Assembly (NCBI RefSeq): GCF_037038585.1
Contig: NC_092520.1
Coordinates: 10,414,501 to 10,478,500, forward strand
Reading direction: 5' to 3'
DNA: 64,000 bases
Source: Patagioenas fasciata
Lineage: Eukaryota > Chordata > Aves > Columbiformes > Columbidae
The notes beneath the pieces are model-generated. The model had not been told where the DNA came from and ran no database searches. It saw only the letters and a program-made list of their open reading frames with translations. The stretch's first letter is position 1. Each line of letters starts with the position of its first letter. The position numbers were made by a program, and so were the translations under genes. Below, in pieces: positions 38,295 to 50,975 of the stretch.

Positions 38295-38380
38295 ACAAAA
38301 CCAAACCAAAACAAAACAAGAAACAAATAAAACCCAACAAACAAAATAAAAGCAAACACAAACAAACAAACAAAAAAACC
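38295..38380. repeat. A-rich AAAC/AAAAC tract
   Basis: Degenerate mixture of AAACC, AAAAC and CAAA units on the + strand, in TYR intron 2. The minus-strand ORF across it (Cys/Phe/Leu-rich) is an artefact of the repeat. Confidence 0.75.
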
Positions 38381-40885
38381 ATCATCCACCTAACATTAGA
38401 TCCTCTCTAGGGGAAATCCTGTTAGGGAAGCAACCATGTTTGCTCATAATCCAACTCCCCGGGCAATTACCAGGTCTTATACTGTTGTCTAACTTTTATA
38501 ACCTAGCTAAAGGAGATCTACAGCATGCAGGAACTGGTATGGAGGAGAGTAAAGGTCAACAGGGTGATGTTAACTTTCTTTCCGTAAGAATATTTCATTA
38601 GAGCCAGAGATCACTAGACTGAAACTGTGTCCACAGCATTCCATGTTAAGTGGCTTTTTTGGTGAGGAGTCTGTCTAAATGCAAGCCAGATATAGTTTAG
38701 TAGGCATTTATCGATATTACTATGGAGATGGAGCTTATTCCATCATCCATAGTGTTATTCTGAAACATCTTTTCATTTTCTTTTTTTTTTCCTTAAGGAT
38801 ATTTTATTTTTTAACCTGAATTATTTCTACACTCATCTTTATACTACAGGAACTCAGATGTTTCTGTCAACTCATTTATTTAGCTAACAAGACAGTGCAC
38901 TGCAATGCAAAGCCAAGAATACATGGCTAATGGAAAATATGATGGAAAGTTTTTAAAGTAGCTTTACTGTACAATGACATTCTTACAAACCTGCTAACAC
39001 TCTATAGTTTCTAACATTTACTTCTTTTTCTAAGCAAAAACTTTTGAATACTTCTTTACTTGCTTACACAAGTTTGTCCAAATACACCTAAGGTCATATT
39101 CTAATCTCTTTTAGATCCAAAGTAAATTCAAAGCAAGTTCCTTGACTTTACTGGGGTTACTCTAGATTTACAAAAGATTACCAGAACCAAGCTAGTGACA
39201 GTAATGAAGTGGTTTCTGATTCACGCCAATGTGAGATTTACTCCTCAATTTTAGTTCTCTAACGGAAAACAACTGTGATCACTTAGAAGAATAAATCACA
39301 TAGAACTACTTGTGGGCAAAATTTTATGCTCTTCCATGCTTGGGTGTAATAGAATGAAGAAAAAATCTCTTTACCTTTTGAAGGGGTAGGTATTATATCA
39401 GCATCACTATGAGCAGACACCAACAACACAGGCTGAATCTGTGTTTGACTAATAGAAAATGCTTCTATAGAGACCGAACTTATATCACTGAAGACTAACC
39501 ACAACAGTGATAAACAGCAATGATCAATATTATTCAATAAAACAACATGCCCTGAAACTGAGCCCCTCTCACTCTGGAACAGGCTAGTTTCTGCTTTGAC
39601 TGCAAAGCAACATGTTGAAAGCAGTTTGCACATTTCTCCTTGAAGTGAAAGCAATTATTTTAAATAGGATTTTCTGAATAGTGGCTCTAACTGGGGAATA
39701 ATGTTGGCTTCACTAAACACTACATGGACACAAGAAGACAACAGAAAATCAGTCTCATTTATAAGCAGCAGGTGAGATCGGAAGTGGATTAGCTGACTGG
39801 AAATGAAATAGTTGGGTTTCTTCTTCATGCAGTTCAGTTTTTGTGTGACACCTTGAATACTATCTCCTTAGAAAAAGAGTTGGCTGAAAAATGTAGAATC
39901 TTTTTTTCTTTATGAGCAAATGCCACTTTTGTAATTATTTTATTCATGGAAACTTCAAATGAAAATCAGCGCCTCCCAAGTTTTGCACAAAGTGACAAAG
40001 TAACATTTTTTAAAAATTCTAAAACTCTATATGCCTTTCATTATTCATGAATTAACTCATGACACATGGTATCAAGTCAAGCCATGTCATAGCATTCCAC
40101 TGTCTATCACGATTCTGTATTGTTACTGCTGTTCTGTCATGAAATAATGGAATAAAACATCAAACACTTCAAAATGTAATTTCATTCTAATAGGACATTT
40201 TCCCTTTTTTCTGAAATGCGAGATTTCCATCTGCAAATTTTTTCTCAGTATTTTCACTGTCATCCATATAGCTAGTGAAAAATGATTTCTCAAAACGAAG
40301 TTTGCCAACAGAAAAATTCTTATTAAAAAAGTTTTAACCCACAGCCAATATTTCTCAATCTGCTCAAACTCTCAACCTCTGCACACTGAGAAAGGGCTGT
40401 CAAGTTGCAGAGGGTCATCACCAGAGAACTACAAAAACTGTTCAGCCCAGACCACAGTGAAGCTCTGCAAGAGTCATTTTAAGAAAAAAAAACTATATAG
40501 TGACATGGTCTAAATTAGATAGTCACAAATGTTCATTTACTACAGCCCCCTAGGCCAAATTCTGCAGATCTTGCAGCTACCTCACTCTAGAGAGATTACA
40601 GTGATAATACAGCTTGATAAAATATGAAAGATTGAACCCTGAAAAATTTATTGTGAGATTGTCAGTGGCAGAAAAACTCCACAAACATAAGCCAGAATAA
40701 CATCACTAACTTCAAAGACCAGCAAGGATATGGCTTTAAAATTCTCATATCTGTATCTTCTTTCTTATTTTATAGTAAATAATTGTATCTGAACTGACCT
40801 TCTGTGAAATGTGAAATCCTTATTAAAGAAAAAAATCATCCTCAGGGAGAATGGGAATAAGTTTATCACCCAGTTGGACTCAGAC

Positions 40886-41777
40886 ATAGGATCATAGAAT
40901 AATTTTGGTTGGAAAAGACTTTTAGGATTGTCAAGTCCAACTGTTAACGTAACACTGCCAAGCCCACCACTAAACCATGTCCATAAGCACCATATCTACA
41001 TGTCTTTCGAAACCTTCAGAAATGGTGACTCCACCACTTCCCTGGGCAGCCTGTTCCTATGATTGACAACCCTTTCTATGGAGAAAATTTTCCACGTACT
41101 GAGTCTAACCTTCCTTTGGTGCAACTTCAGACCGTTTCCTCTTGTCAGTTGGGAAAAGAGACCAACCCCCACCTCACTAAAACCTCCTTTCAGGTAGTTG
41201 TAGACAGCAATAAGGTCTCCCCTCAGGCTCCTTTTCTCCAGATTAAACAGCCCAACTCCCTCTGCTGCTCCTCATCAGACTTGTGCTCCAGACCCTTGCC
41301 CAGCTTTGTTCCCTTCTCTGAACTCTCTCCAGCACTTCAAGGTCTTTCTTGTAGTGAGGGGCTCAAAACTGAACACAGACTTCAAGGTGTGGTCCCATCT
41401 GTGCTGAGTACATTGGGATGATCCCTGCCCTGGTCCTGCTGTCCACATTATTTCTGAAACAAGCCAGGATGCTGTTGGTCTTTTTGGGCACACACTGGCT
41501 CATATTCAGCCAGCTGTCAATCAACACCCCCAGGTCTTTTTCCTCCAGGCAGATTTCCAGCCACTCTTTCCCAAGCCTGTAGAGTTGCCTGAGGTTGTTC
41601 TGACCCAAGTGCAGGACCTGGCACTTGGCCTTGTTGAACCTCATACAAGTGGCCTCAGCCCAATGATCCAGCTGGTCCAGATCCCTCTGTAGAGCCTTCC
41701 TACCCTTGAGCAAATCAACACTTCCACCCAACTTGGTGTTGTCTGCGAACTTATCAAGGGTGCACTAGATCCCCTCA
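40886..41777 (-). mobile_element. CR1 LINE, longest copy in the window
   Basis: An 892-bp CR1 fragment pointing left. Its 3' end lies at about 40886 (AGGATCATAGAATAATTTTG). The minus strand at 41363-41731 still reads the C-terminal part of CR1 ORF2 downstream of the reverse transcriptase core, with [22 protein letters not shown] and EKDLGVLID followed by [17 protein letters not shown]. The frame then breaks. The 5' part of ORF2 with endonuclease and most of the RT is missing, so the copy is dead. Confidence 0.93.
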
Positions 41778-44624
41778 AAACACAATATACAAAACAGAAT
41801 TTGACCTTTAAAGTCCCTTCTGTCTTAACCACTGGTCTAAAAAGTTGTACAATATTAAAATTTCTTTTGTAATACAGTTTTTCAGTTAAAAAAAATAAGC
41901 AACACCTGCAGAAATGTTATGAATATGTCAGTGATGTTAGGGTTTCACAGATGCTAAGCAGTCCACTAAAACAATCAGAGGAGATAGGCTTGTTGAGGTA
42001 ATTCCTCCACTCCTGTAGCACTGAAGGCTGCTAATTCTCTCTGAGCTCAGCGCTCCATGTGCTCACTGTACTCACAGCTCTTAGTCCGTGACAAATGAGC
42101 AACTGAGGAAAACACTACCTGCTTTCAAAATATAAAGCTGTGCACTTGAGTGATTGTACATGGGCTTCTGTGGTCCTCTTTATTAGATTGTAAAATTTGA
42201 AGTTAATATAATTCAATACTCTATTATAACCCTAGAAACTGTCAAGCAGCCTTAATTTTGAGAGGTATCTTTAGCTCCTCCTATAGAAAACTTGGGGCTA
42301 AATACCTATCTGATTTAATTTGGCCTGGCTCCAGTGAAGCTACTTCAAATCCACTGAATTACTGTTGCTGATTTACAGTGCTCTGAGGAGGAGCAGGGTC
42401 AGGTTTACAATATCTTGGAAATGTGATTTTTCTCTTATTGAAATCACTGGTAGAACTTCCATTCAATTCAGTGATGTATGCCCTGATGGCTATTTCTAAT
42501 GCATGGTAATTAAATGAGGGTTTAAAAGGAAGTCTGATAGCTACAGCTTCCTATGCAGGCCTGATGATTTAACAGCTCACTGCCATCAGGGACAGTTCTG
42601 CTTCGCTATGCAACCTCCTCCATCAAACAGCCAGGCGTTCTCCCTCCTTTTTTGGTACCAACACTGGTTTTCATCATACCCTTGCATGAGGTACTGTATC
42701 TCAGTAGCCTGGAAAAATACTGACATCCCACACTCCAGGTTAGTTTAAATCAGTTCACAGAAGGACTAATGAGGGGCAGTTAATGCTTAGGAGAGGAAGG
42801 CACGGCGTGGGGAAGGCAGGTGGAGGAAATGGAGTTGCCCTTTCTAGAGGTGGAGAGCTCTTATTTCAGCTCCCTGCACTTGTAGATCTCCAGCCTCACA
42901 TTTGCTGTAGAAGTGATGTAAATGCTGCAGCCACCTCACCAAAATTTCCTGTACTTTGCAACACTCCTCATGTTTTCACATATTCTTTTTACTTGGCTCT
43001 ACCCTTTTTCACAGTATGTCATCCTGAATAGCTGATTGTACCAAAGTATTTTTAAAAGTCTAAGAGAAAAGAATAAGACCCAGGCTAATAAAACAGAATG
43101 ATGCCACATTGTGGTTTTATTCCTGCTAGCTTTACTATTTATATGGAGTTATCATAACTAGAAATCAGATATTAGAACTTCTCATGTGCATGGTTAAATA
43201 TGAAGTCACCTTTGACACTGACTGAATGCACCTCGATTAACTGGGAGCTGGAGGGTGGGATTGCTAAAGCTGTCCCAGTTACAGTGCTTTTGATCATTAA
43301 GATAAATTGCTTGTGTTCAGTTGTTCCATGAAAAGTTGTCCAGAGCCAAAATGAGTATTCTGTATATTTTTTTAATGAATGATTATATCAAGTGTTTGCA
43401 GCCCATTGAGAAATGTTAAGCATCCAAGGTCTGATATAAAACATCTGCCTAGATTCTGCATAAAGTTTACCTTCCCTTAAACATACTTATAATGCTGTTG
43501 AATATAAGTGAAAGAGTTGATTCAAAATTATATACAGATAGATCTTTTCCAGTTAATATTCACAGAAATTTCCTAGTATTGCTATATCAACTGATCTCAA
43601 CGATCATGTGCTGTGGCCATCAGCAAAGAAGGCCAAAATTGCTGCCATCAGTTCCTGTGAGTTCTGGCCAGACTGTCAATGGACATCTTTCTTCATAGTT
43701 AATATTTAACTCTGCTCTCCTGATTGACAGCTAGATAACGTAGCGTTCACCATTAGGCAAATTTCGGTGGGCAAGATTTTCCCTTTGAGAACTCATTGCT
43801 GTTTATGTCACCATGCAGCATCTTCGGGAATCCTGGTCCACATCTGATGTACTGGAAACCTGCAGTTATCCCTAGGCACTCCAGACTCACTCCACCCTGA
43901 AGTCTTACAATTTTCATCATAAGCGAACTCTGCCTTCTCCAACTGTACCGATTATGTTTTCTACTCTGACTTTCCTTTAATTTCTCAATTTTTTTGCCAT
44001 ACTATTAAAATTAGAAAGATGGATGGCTATTATGTCGTATTGGTTCCTAGATGCCACAGCTATGATTTGACCCTTATTATAGTTATCAGTGGTTTTATGC
44101 TAGATGCTTTTCCCTTGTTTGAAGTAACAGAAAAGGCAAAGCCCAATGAGGGAATTTAGCGTGACAAAGTGCAATCATTTCATACAGATCAGAGTCCCAG
44201 TGGGGTCTAAAACTCAAGTTTCCAAGTTCACAGAATATGACTCTATTCATAAGGCATCTCTAGCCACATCTCAATTAATACTTTGTGTGACTCAAAGAGG
44301 AGCAAATCCAAAGAGCAAAATAGTTGGTGATGAGGACCTGACTTCTATGGTATGCATGTGGGTTTTGACATGGAAGGGGTTCTTTCACACTAGCTCCGGT
44401 TCAGTCCCGTGAACTGAATACCCACTGATGGTTGATACATTTTAGGTTTTCTCCAAAAGGAATTCAGCTTGCAAAGTCAGAAATTGTCCTTTGATGTGAT
44501 TCACAGCATGAAGCAGAAGGACTGTTGGGAGATTCACTTTAAAAGTATATTGCTGATGCTCTTTCAAATGCTAGTTCTCAGTCCAAATAAATAAGTAAAG
44601 CAAGTTTTCAAAATGTGTGAGGCA

Positions 44625-45441
44625 TTTCCCAAAGAGAAGAGCTGGACATCCTGGAGAGCTGGGCAGGGAAAAATTTAATGAAATATAACAAGGGCAAGTG
44701 TTGAGTCTTACATCTGGGCAGGAACAATCCCTGATTCCAGTATAAGTTGGGGAATGACCTATTGGAGAGCAGTGTAGGGGAAAGGGACCTGGGTGTCCTG
44801 GTGGACAGCAGGATGACCGTGAGCCAGCACTGGGCCCTTGTGGCCAGGAAGGCCAATGGCATCCTGGGGTGGATTAGAAGAGGGGTGGTTAGTAGGTCCA
44901 GAGAGGTTCTCCTTCCCCTCTACTCTGCCCTGGTGAAACCACATCTGGAATATTGTGTCCCCTCAGTTCAAAGAGGACAGGGAACTGCTGGAGAGAGTCC
45001 AGTGCAGGGCAAAAAAGGTGATTAAGGGAGTGGAGCATCTCTCTTACGAGTAAAGGCTGAGGGAGTTGGGTCTCTTTAGTTTGGAGGAGACTGAAGGGTG
45101 ACCTCATTAATGTTTACAGATATATGAAGGGTGAGTGTCACGAGGATGGAGCCAGGCTCTTCTCAGTGACAACCAATGATAGGACAAGGGGTAATGGGTT
45201 CAAACTGGAACACAAGAGGTTCCACTTAAATTTGAGAAGAAACTTCTTCTCAGTGAGCGTAACAGAGCACTGGAACAGGCTGCCCAGGGAGGTTGTGGAG
45301 ACTTCTACTCTGGAGACATTCAAAACCCACCTGGACACCTTCCTGTGTAACTTCATCTGGGTGTTCCCGCTCTGGCAGGGGGATTGGACTGGATGATCTT
45401 TTGAGGTCCCTTCCAATCCCTAACATTCTGTGATTCTGTGA
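44625..45441 (+). mobile_element. CR1 LINE fragment in TYR intron 2
   Basis: About 817 bp, pointing right and ending with ACATTCTGTGATTCTGTGA. The + strand reads ORF2 C-terminal segments in two frames: [12 protein letters not shown] and [20 protein letters not shown] at 44747-44960, then [20 protein letters not shown] and [13 protein letters not shown] at 45170-45310. At least one frameshift or deletion therefore lies between them. It is the same subfamily as the 48-bp tail at 17283. Confidence 0.93.
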
Positions 45442-46568
45442 ATTTTCTCCATCTTGCAGACTTGATTATCTGAAACAATATTGGGAAAATGCTGAGGATC
45501 AGCACAACAAACATATCATTCACAGCCCTTTTTTTATTATTATTAAGTTGTAAAGATGTTTTAATATATCTCAGTTATGCTCCCTCATCCATCCCTCATC
45601 CTACAGCTTACAAAAGCTGTGAGAACAAGACATCTCCAGGAATCAAATCAAATCAAAGAGAGAGAGCAGAGAGGTTTTGCAGTGTGTGTTAAATAGTAGA
45701 ACTAGCAATAAGTTAAGAAAAAGACTGGGAGGACAACATATTTTTCTGCTTTTATTCTTTTGGAAAAACCCAGAGGTGGATCAGATGGTTGAGCTAACTT
45801 TTATTAGGAGTCCTTACAAGTCAGGAGTAAGCTTTGTTGCCAGCAGACTGAGAAGGGCTACCAGCATCAGAGCTGAGGTATGGACAGACGACCGAAATAA
45901 AAACTAACGGAGAGACTCATCTTCCAGTATTTCCTATTTTGAGGCTGGCTTTTGTGACCTCTTCTCAAAGTCCATATTTTTAGTGCCCTCTAATATAACA
46001 GAAATCCACAGACTCTCATCCTACAAGTCTGACTGTGAAAGATTATTGATTATTTACCAAATCTTTTTGTAAAGATTACAGCTTGTATTGTGTTGGCTCC
46101 TATGTGTTCTATAGTGACAAACAACATAAAGTGACTGATTATATGATGAGATAAAATAGCCTGTTGTATCTTAGGAGTGTATAAATACAGAAATCAAAAA
46201 TGAAAATAAAGTTAATAAATTTTCTTAGCATGAATAAATGTACACACATAAATGTTTGAAGGGATTACGTTGCCTTTTAACAGCCAGACATAATGGACAA
46301 AGAAATTTAAAAATATAACGAAATTAAGCAGTACATTTGCTGACATGTGGCATTAGCTACATGGCAGGAGTTTTAATTTAGTTTATTCGAATTTCATCTT
46401 TGCTATGCCTTTGAAATATATTAGCACTCCTTTATGTGTTTTCCTAAGCCCTTGTCTAAAAAGCTGAACGTAAATGAAGTGAAAGTAGGTACTTTGATCT
46501 TCGGTCTTACTGGAAAAAGAATGAAATGCATTGTCACATCAGCATGTGATTTCCTCTTAAATACACAG

Positions 46569-46716
46569 GCTTTGCTGATCCACGGACTGCAATATCAAAC
46601 ATATCTCAAAGTGGTTTGCACAATGCACTTCACATCTACATGAATGGGTCCATGTCCCAAGTACAAGGTTCTGCAAATGATCCTGTCTTTGTACTACACC
46701 ATGCATTTGTTGACAG
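46569..46716 (+). CDS. TYR: Tyrosinase, coding exon 3 (part of residue 346 to part of 395)
   Basis: Starts by completing the split glycine codon (G from exon 2 plus GC), then reads [20 protein letters not shown] and continues to [10 protein letters not shown]. It carries the copper B site, with ligand histidines at 363, 367 (LHNALHIYM) and 390 (LHHAFVD). With the three in exon 1 these make the full set of six. Sequons are at N356 and N371. The 148-bp length equals that of human exon 3. The exon ends in phase 2 (GAC AG|GTGAGT). Intact frame. The next exons, encoding the rest of the catalytic domain, the transmembrane anchor and the melanosome-sorting tail, lie beyond the window. Confidence 0.97.
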
Positions 46717-49700
46717 GTGAGTTTAATTCTTCTTAGTAAACCTAAATTATTTTGTGTTTTTACAGTGTGCTTTTCACCTACATTTCAAAATTACAAATAT
46801 TTTACATGTCTTTACATGCACAGCTTTTTGAGATATGTACAATTGAGCTCTACTCTTACTTGAGAACAAGTATCTTTCCTGCCTGTATGTTCACTGGATT
46901 AAATATAATTTGAGAAGTTGACAAATGCATTCATCTTTTATTACCAACGTAAAAATAGTTCTTCAGTGATGTCACAATGATTAATATATATGGATGTGCA
47001 TGTCAGGAAGTTTGGACCAAAAATGTGTGACTCATTTTCACACGACAATAATAATTTGGAGCAATTCCTTTACAGTCTAAATGTCAGTGCTGTTTTAATT
47101 TCTATTCCATAAGGAAGATCTGAGTGTGTTATTCATAAATAAAGAAGCAAAAAAGCCATATTTCAGTGTAACAAACAAAATTGTGACTGTCTTTTGATGA
47201 AAGAGAAGAGTACAGCTGTGCAGACTGAAAGGAAAGCAAACAGAAGGATATCATGTTTATTAATAAGAAAGGGTAGGAGAACACAGTTTTGCAAGACAAG
47301 AGTGAAATTGCTATGTTAAGAACAGCAGGACCAAGATTCAATGGTGACCTTAAAAATTTCTGTGTCACTATAATATCTGCAAATGGGTACAAACAATCTA
47401 CTGTAAACTGCATTACACCAAACTGTGATGACTAAAGAGCTATAAAAAAGAAAGTTAGCTGAGCAAAGGACTGTAAAATCACACAAACACCACTTGTTCT
47501 GGAGCAGTTATATTTTCTTACCCATCTTCCTCTGTGTTCCCACATGTACTGACCATGACTTGGCTACTGCAATGCTTAGAACAAAAGAACTATCACTCTT
47601 GACAAACTTCTGAGACTTTTTCAGAAACACTCAGAAACCTACTGACTGAGACCCTGCCTGCGCACAGCAAGGTGCTTATTGAGATGAAAACAAAAACATT
47701 TTCTTTATTGTGTTTAGCATTCTGGAGGTGTCAGTTTTGTAATTCTTCTATGCGAAAAGCTTTTTTTCAGAACATTTTGAAAGTTGGACAGTGTGCCTTA
47801 GCTGTGATTTAGCATCTCAGCCCACTGACTGCTTGACAGGATGGATGTACAAGGATTTCAGGTGTGGCTACAAATTTTGAGTTTGGCACCTGGAAATAAA
47901 CTTCCCGACATCTACGCTATTAAAAAATGGATCATTTGAAAATTCAGAGAAAAAGAACACAGGAGAGAAAGCATTATGCTCTGCAATATCAAAAGAATAA
48001 TTTTCCTTAGACACTCACATTTGTATAAAACCCACACATCTCTTAGCTCCCACTCATTGCAGGGTTTAAGTAGCACCTTGGTCACCATGCTGACCTCTCC
48101 CACAGAGGCATTTCAGTCATAGGCATTATGAGCCCCTGGAAATACCTTTCATAGCTGTAGCTGTTATCCCTTTTAGAAGGCAAAATTAATTGCAAAAGAT
48201 AACATCATTAAAACCTACTGGTGTTGAGGGAATAAATCACTGCACAGGCACTGTGGGGGCAAAACAGATAACCATGATGCAATCTCATCCCATCTGCGGC
48301 AGAAAGAATATTACAAGTGCTTTGCAGCTGCTGTGTATATGGGCTTTGGTACACATGGATGTAAAAACTGATAATAATGCTGCCTTTTGTATAAGTGACA
48401 GAAATGCATTAACATGATTAGGGTTACTTAGCAGCCTTATCCATGACAGATTAATCATGCTTTTAGTTATAATTAATAAGTAGGTGACTGATCGGTACGT
48501 ACAGTACCTTTAAAAAAACCCTGTTCCTCTCCTACACAGGCTTAAAATCTGAAGGGCTGTGAAGTTCTTTTCTGAGAGGCAAGCAAGAATACACAGAACA
48601 GAGTAAATGGGAGAAACAGTCTCAACAGCAGCAGAAGCACTTTTTTTGGACCTTATCAGCTGTTCTCTTTCGGGCGGAACACTTTCAAGCTGATTGCTAT
48701 CACTACCTTGGGCTATCGGCCTTTTACTAACTTTTTGATTAAATATTCTACTAAGGAGAGCATTTCTTCCAGGCCTTGGTGAGGACATGGAGAGTTGTGA
48801 TATGGGGATTTACTGGTAAAAGGTGTAAAAAGACTGGACACCAGCAACCACTGGTTTGCTGAGTCTTGCAAAGGCAGGGAACAGCTCTGTGTCAAGAAAT
48901 CAAGAGTGGATACATTTCAAGCATCCATGTAGGACCCAGAAGGAGGATTCCTCACTCCACTGAAAACTCCTTGAATGAAACTAAACATGTAGTTTGCTGT
49001 CCCAAACTCACATCTCCTGTAGATGTGTTTCCTTCCCCTTGATTTCAACAAGAGGTGCTGAAAGACTTTTGAGGAGCTGTTGATCTGAGCTTCAGCTAAC
49101 CCATCTGTAAAGTGGGTGATATTAGATGCCTACACAACAGGGACGCTGTCAGGGTAAATGCATTAACGACTGTGAAATGCTCAGTTATGACCATAATAGG
49201 AGTGATAGAAGTAAGGCAATAGATCATTGGAACTCATTTTACATAGAAACATATGGTACAGAGGAGGATAAACAAGTGTATACGGAGTCTGTTGACAGGT
49301 GTGAGCCAAATGTTAGGAGCTGCTTTCCAAACTGAGCAACAGTCAGCCTCCCATCTGCTGTTCCCCTGCCTTTCTTACATGGGTCTGATGCACAAAATGA
49401 GGGAAGGATGGACTGAGCAGAGGTGTAGTTGAGATCTCTCAGGTGAAAAGCAAAGAATTTGCTTACAAACTTTTCTCTTTTTTTTTTTTTTTTTAGGATA
49501 TTCTCTTTCAGTAGTGCAGAAGTATAAAAGTACCCAGGCAACAACTTTCTTAAGAATGATCAATCAGGCTCCTTGACTTCTCGTTTGCTACCTAGAAGAT
49601 GTAGGGATCAAACCTCAGTGTTTGGTAAAAGCAGCTGACCAGCCTGAAAATTATTAATTGTTAATTGAATAGCTAAAAAAAAAAAAAAAAATCAACAAAA

Positions 49701-50439
49701 TATACATTCAGCAAAAATGACTGCTTTTTTAGCTCTCTGAAGCATTTCTCTTAATTGCAAATCTCTGCTATTCAGATATGCTCTACAGTCAGCACAAGGG
49801 AATAACAAGGGAGGAGTCAACCCACTCAAGCTGGAAGAAGCAGCTGCAGAAGCAGTGAAAGCACAGACCTAGAGTCCCACTTGAGCTCACTAGGGTGTTT
49901 TATTTGCTCTGAAAAGGAATTCTTTCCTCTGTGCTGACTCTTTGAGACCCTCCATCCCTATAGCCACATAGTATCTTCTCCTGTTCCCCCCACACTTGCC
50001 CTTTAAATATTTCTTTCATCTTTCTTCTCATTTGTTCAGTACCTCCCCTCTCCTTGCCCACCACATCCCACCGTAACAGTTCCCCTTGTAAACCGCAAGA
50101 AGAACTAAATAACAACGGGGAAAATGAGTTGCCATTCAAGATCTTCATAATACTTTATCCCTATACAGCAGCTAATGCAATAGGGACCCCAGTCTTACCT
50201 TGTTTGTAATTTCTGCAGTAATGAGAGGGTTTATTAAATAATATGGATGACTTTCAAAGGCCCCGATTTTACAACAAGCAATTTAGAACTGATTTTCTAG
50301 AGAAACACAACAAAGTGTGGCTTCCAGTTTCTGGCATCTCTAAAGTCCAGTCTTGTTAGACTGTTTGTATAGCTGGACCCAGATTGTCAGTTCTAGTGGT
50401 TCCACTGCTACAGGACCTTTCTCTTCAGCTTTCATGAGT

Positions 50440-50975
50440 AACCACCCAGCTCAGAATGCTGCTGCAACCATCATTGTGTTAACCTAATTCTCTGCCCCGG
50501 TGTTCCTCTCTGTTCATACCCTTCTACCATTTTTTTGCCCTCTGTCACTTCAGATGAACTGCTGATCTCTATTTTCAAGGCCCTCCACTGCCCAACTCCA
50601 AATCATCCCTTATTCACTCACCCCTCCAATAAGTTTGTGATATTAGTCTCTGTCGTACATCTGTTTGGCATTCAGGCGAGTCCCTCCATAATCCTCCTCG
50701 TTGGGATTTGCTCACCCTACACATCCATAGATTCAATCACTGTACTTCCCTTAGACATGACACTTGCAAAAAAGCTCAGACATTGGTAAGCTGAAACCTT
50801 TGCTTAGTGTGTGGACTGCTGCAGTCCCACTGCATGGTTGCCTAGTCCTCCTCACATCTGTTTGTAGCCATCTGTTGGCCTTTGTCCTATGTGTAAATTA
50901 TAAGCTCTGTCGTTAAGGGACTTTCTAATTGCCATGGTCTGTGCAATGTCTGGCAAATTCTTAGTCTCTGACTAC
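50440..50975 (+). mobile_element. Ancient L2/CR1-type LINE remnant
   Basis: The segment around 50550-50620 ('ttcaaggccctccactgccc' and what follows) and the segment near 50897-50930 ('attataagctctgtcgttaa' then 'gggactttct') match the order of the 3' part of very old L2-like LINEs: an 'aaggccctccac' block followed by 'taagctc...gggact'. It is heavily diverged, consistent with an insertion that predates birds. Limits are approximate. Confidence 0.6.

Larger units (their letters stand above)
35701..46568 (+). other. TYR: TYR intron 2 (10,868 bp)
   Basis: Bounded by GTAATA and an acceptor ending AAATACACAG. It holds a poly-A run (36616-36650), CR1 fragments at 36705 (+), 40886 (-) and 44625 (+), and an A-rich tract at 38295. 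I see no further gene. The 123-codon minus-strand frame at 39283-39654 has no recognisable domain. Confidence 0.9.

Noticed and set aside
41059..41421. 120-codon + strand ORF
   Set aside because: It is the antisense of the CR1 copy at 40886-41777, whose real coding frame is on the minus strand.
49477..49500. Strong polypyrimidine-AG (T run then AG) that looks like a splice acceptor in intron 3
   Set aside because: The downstream sequence does not encode tyrosinase exon 4 and shows no donor with a sensible frame. It is most likely a homopolymer run.
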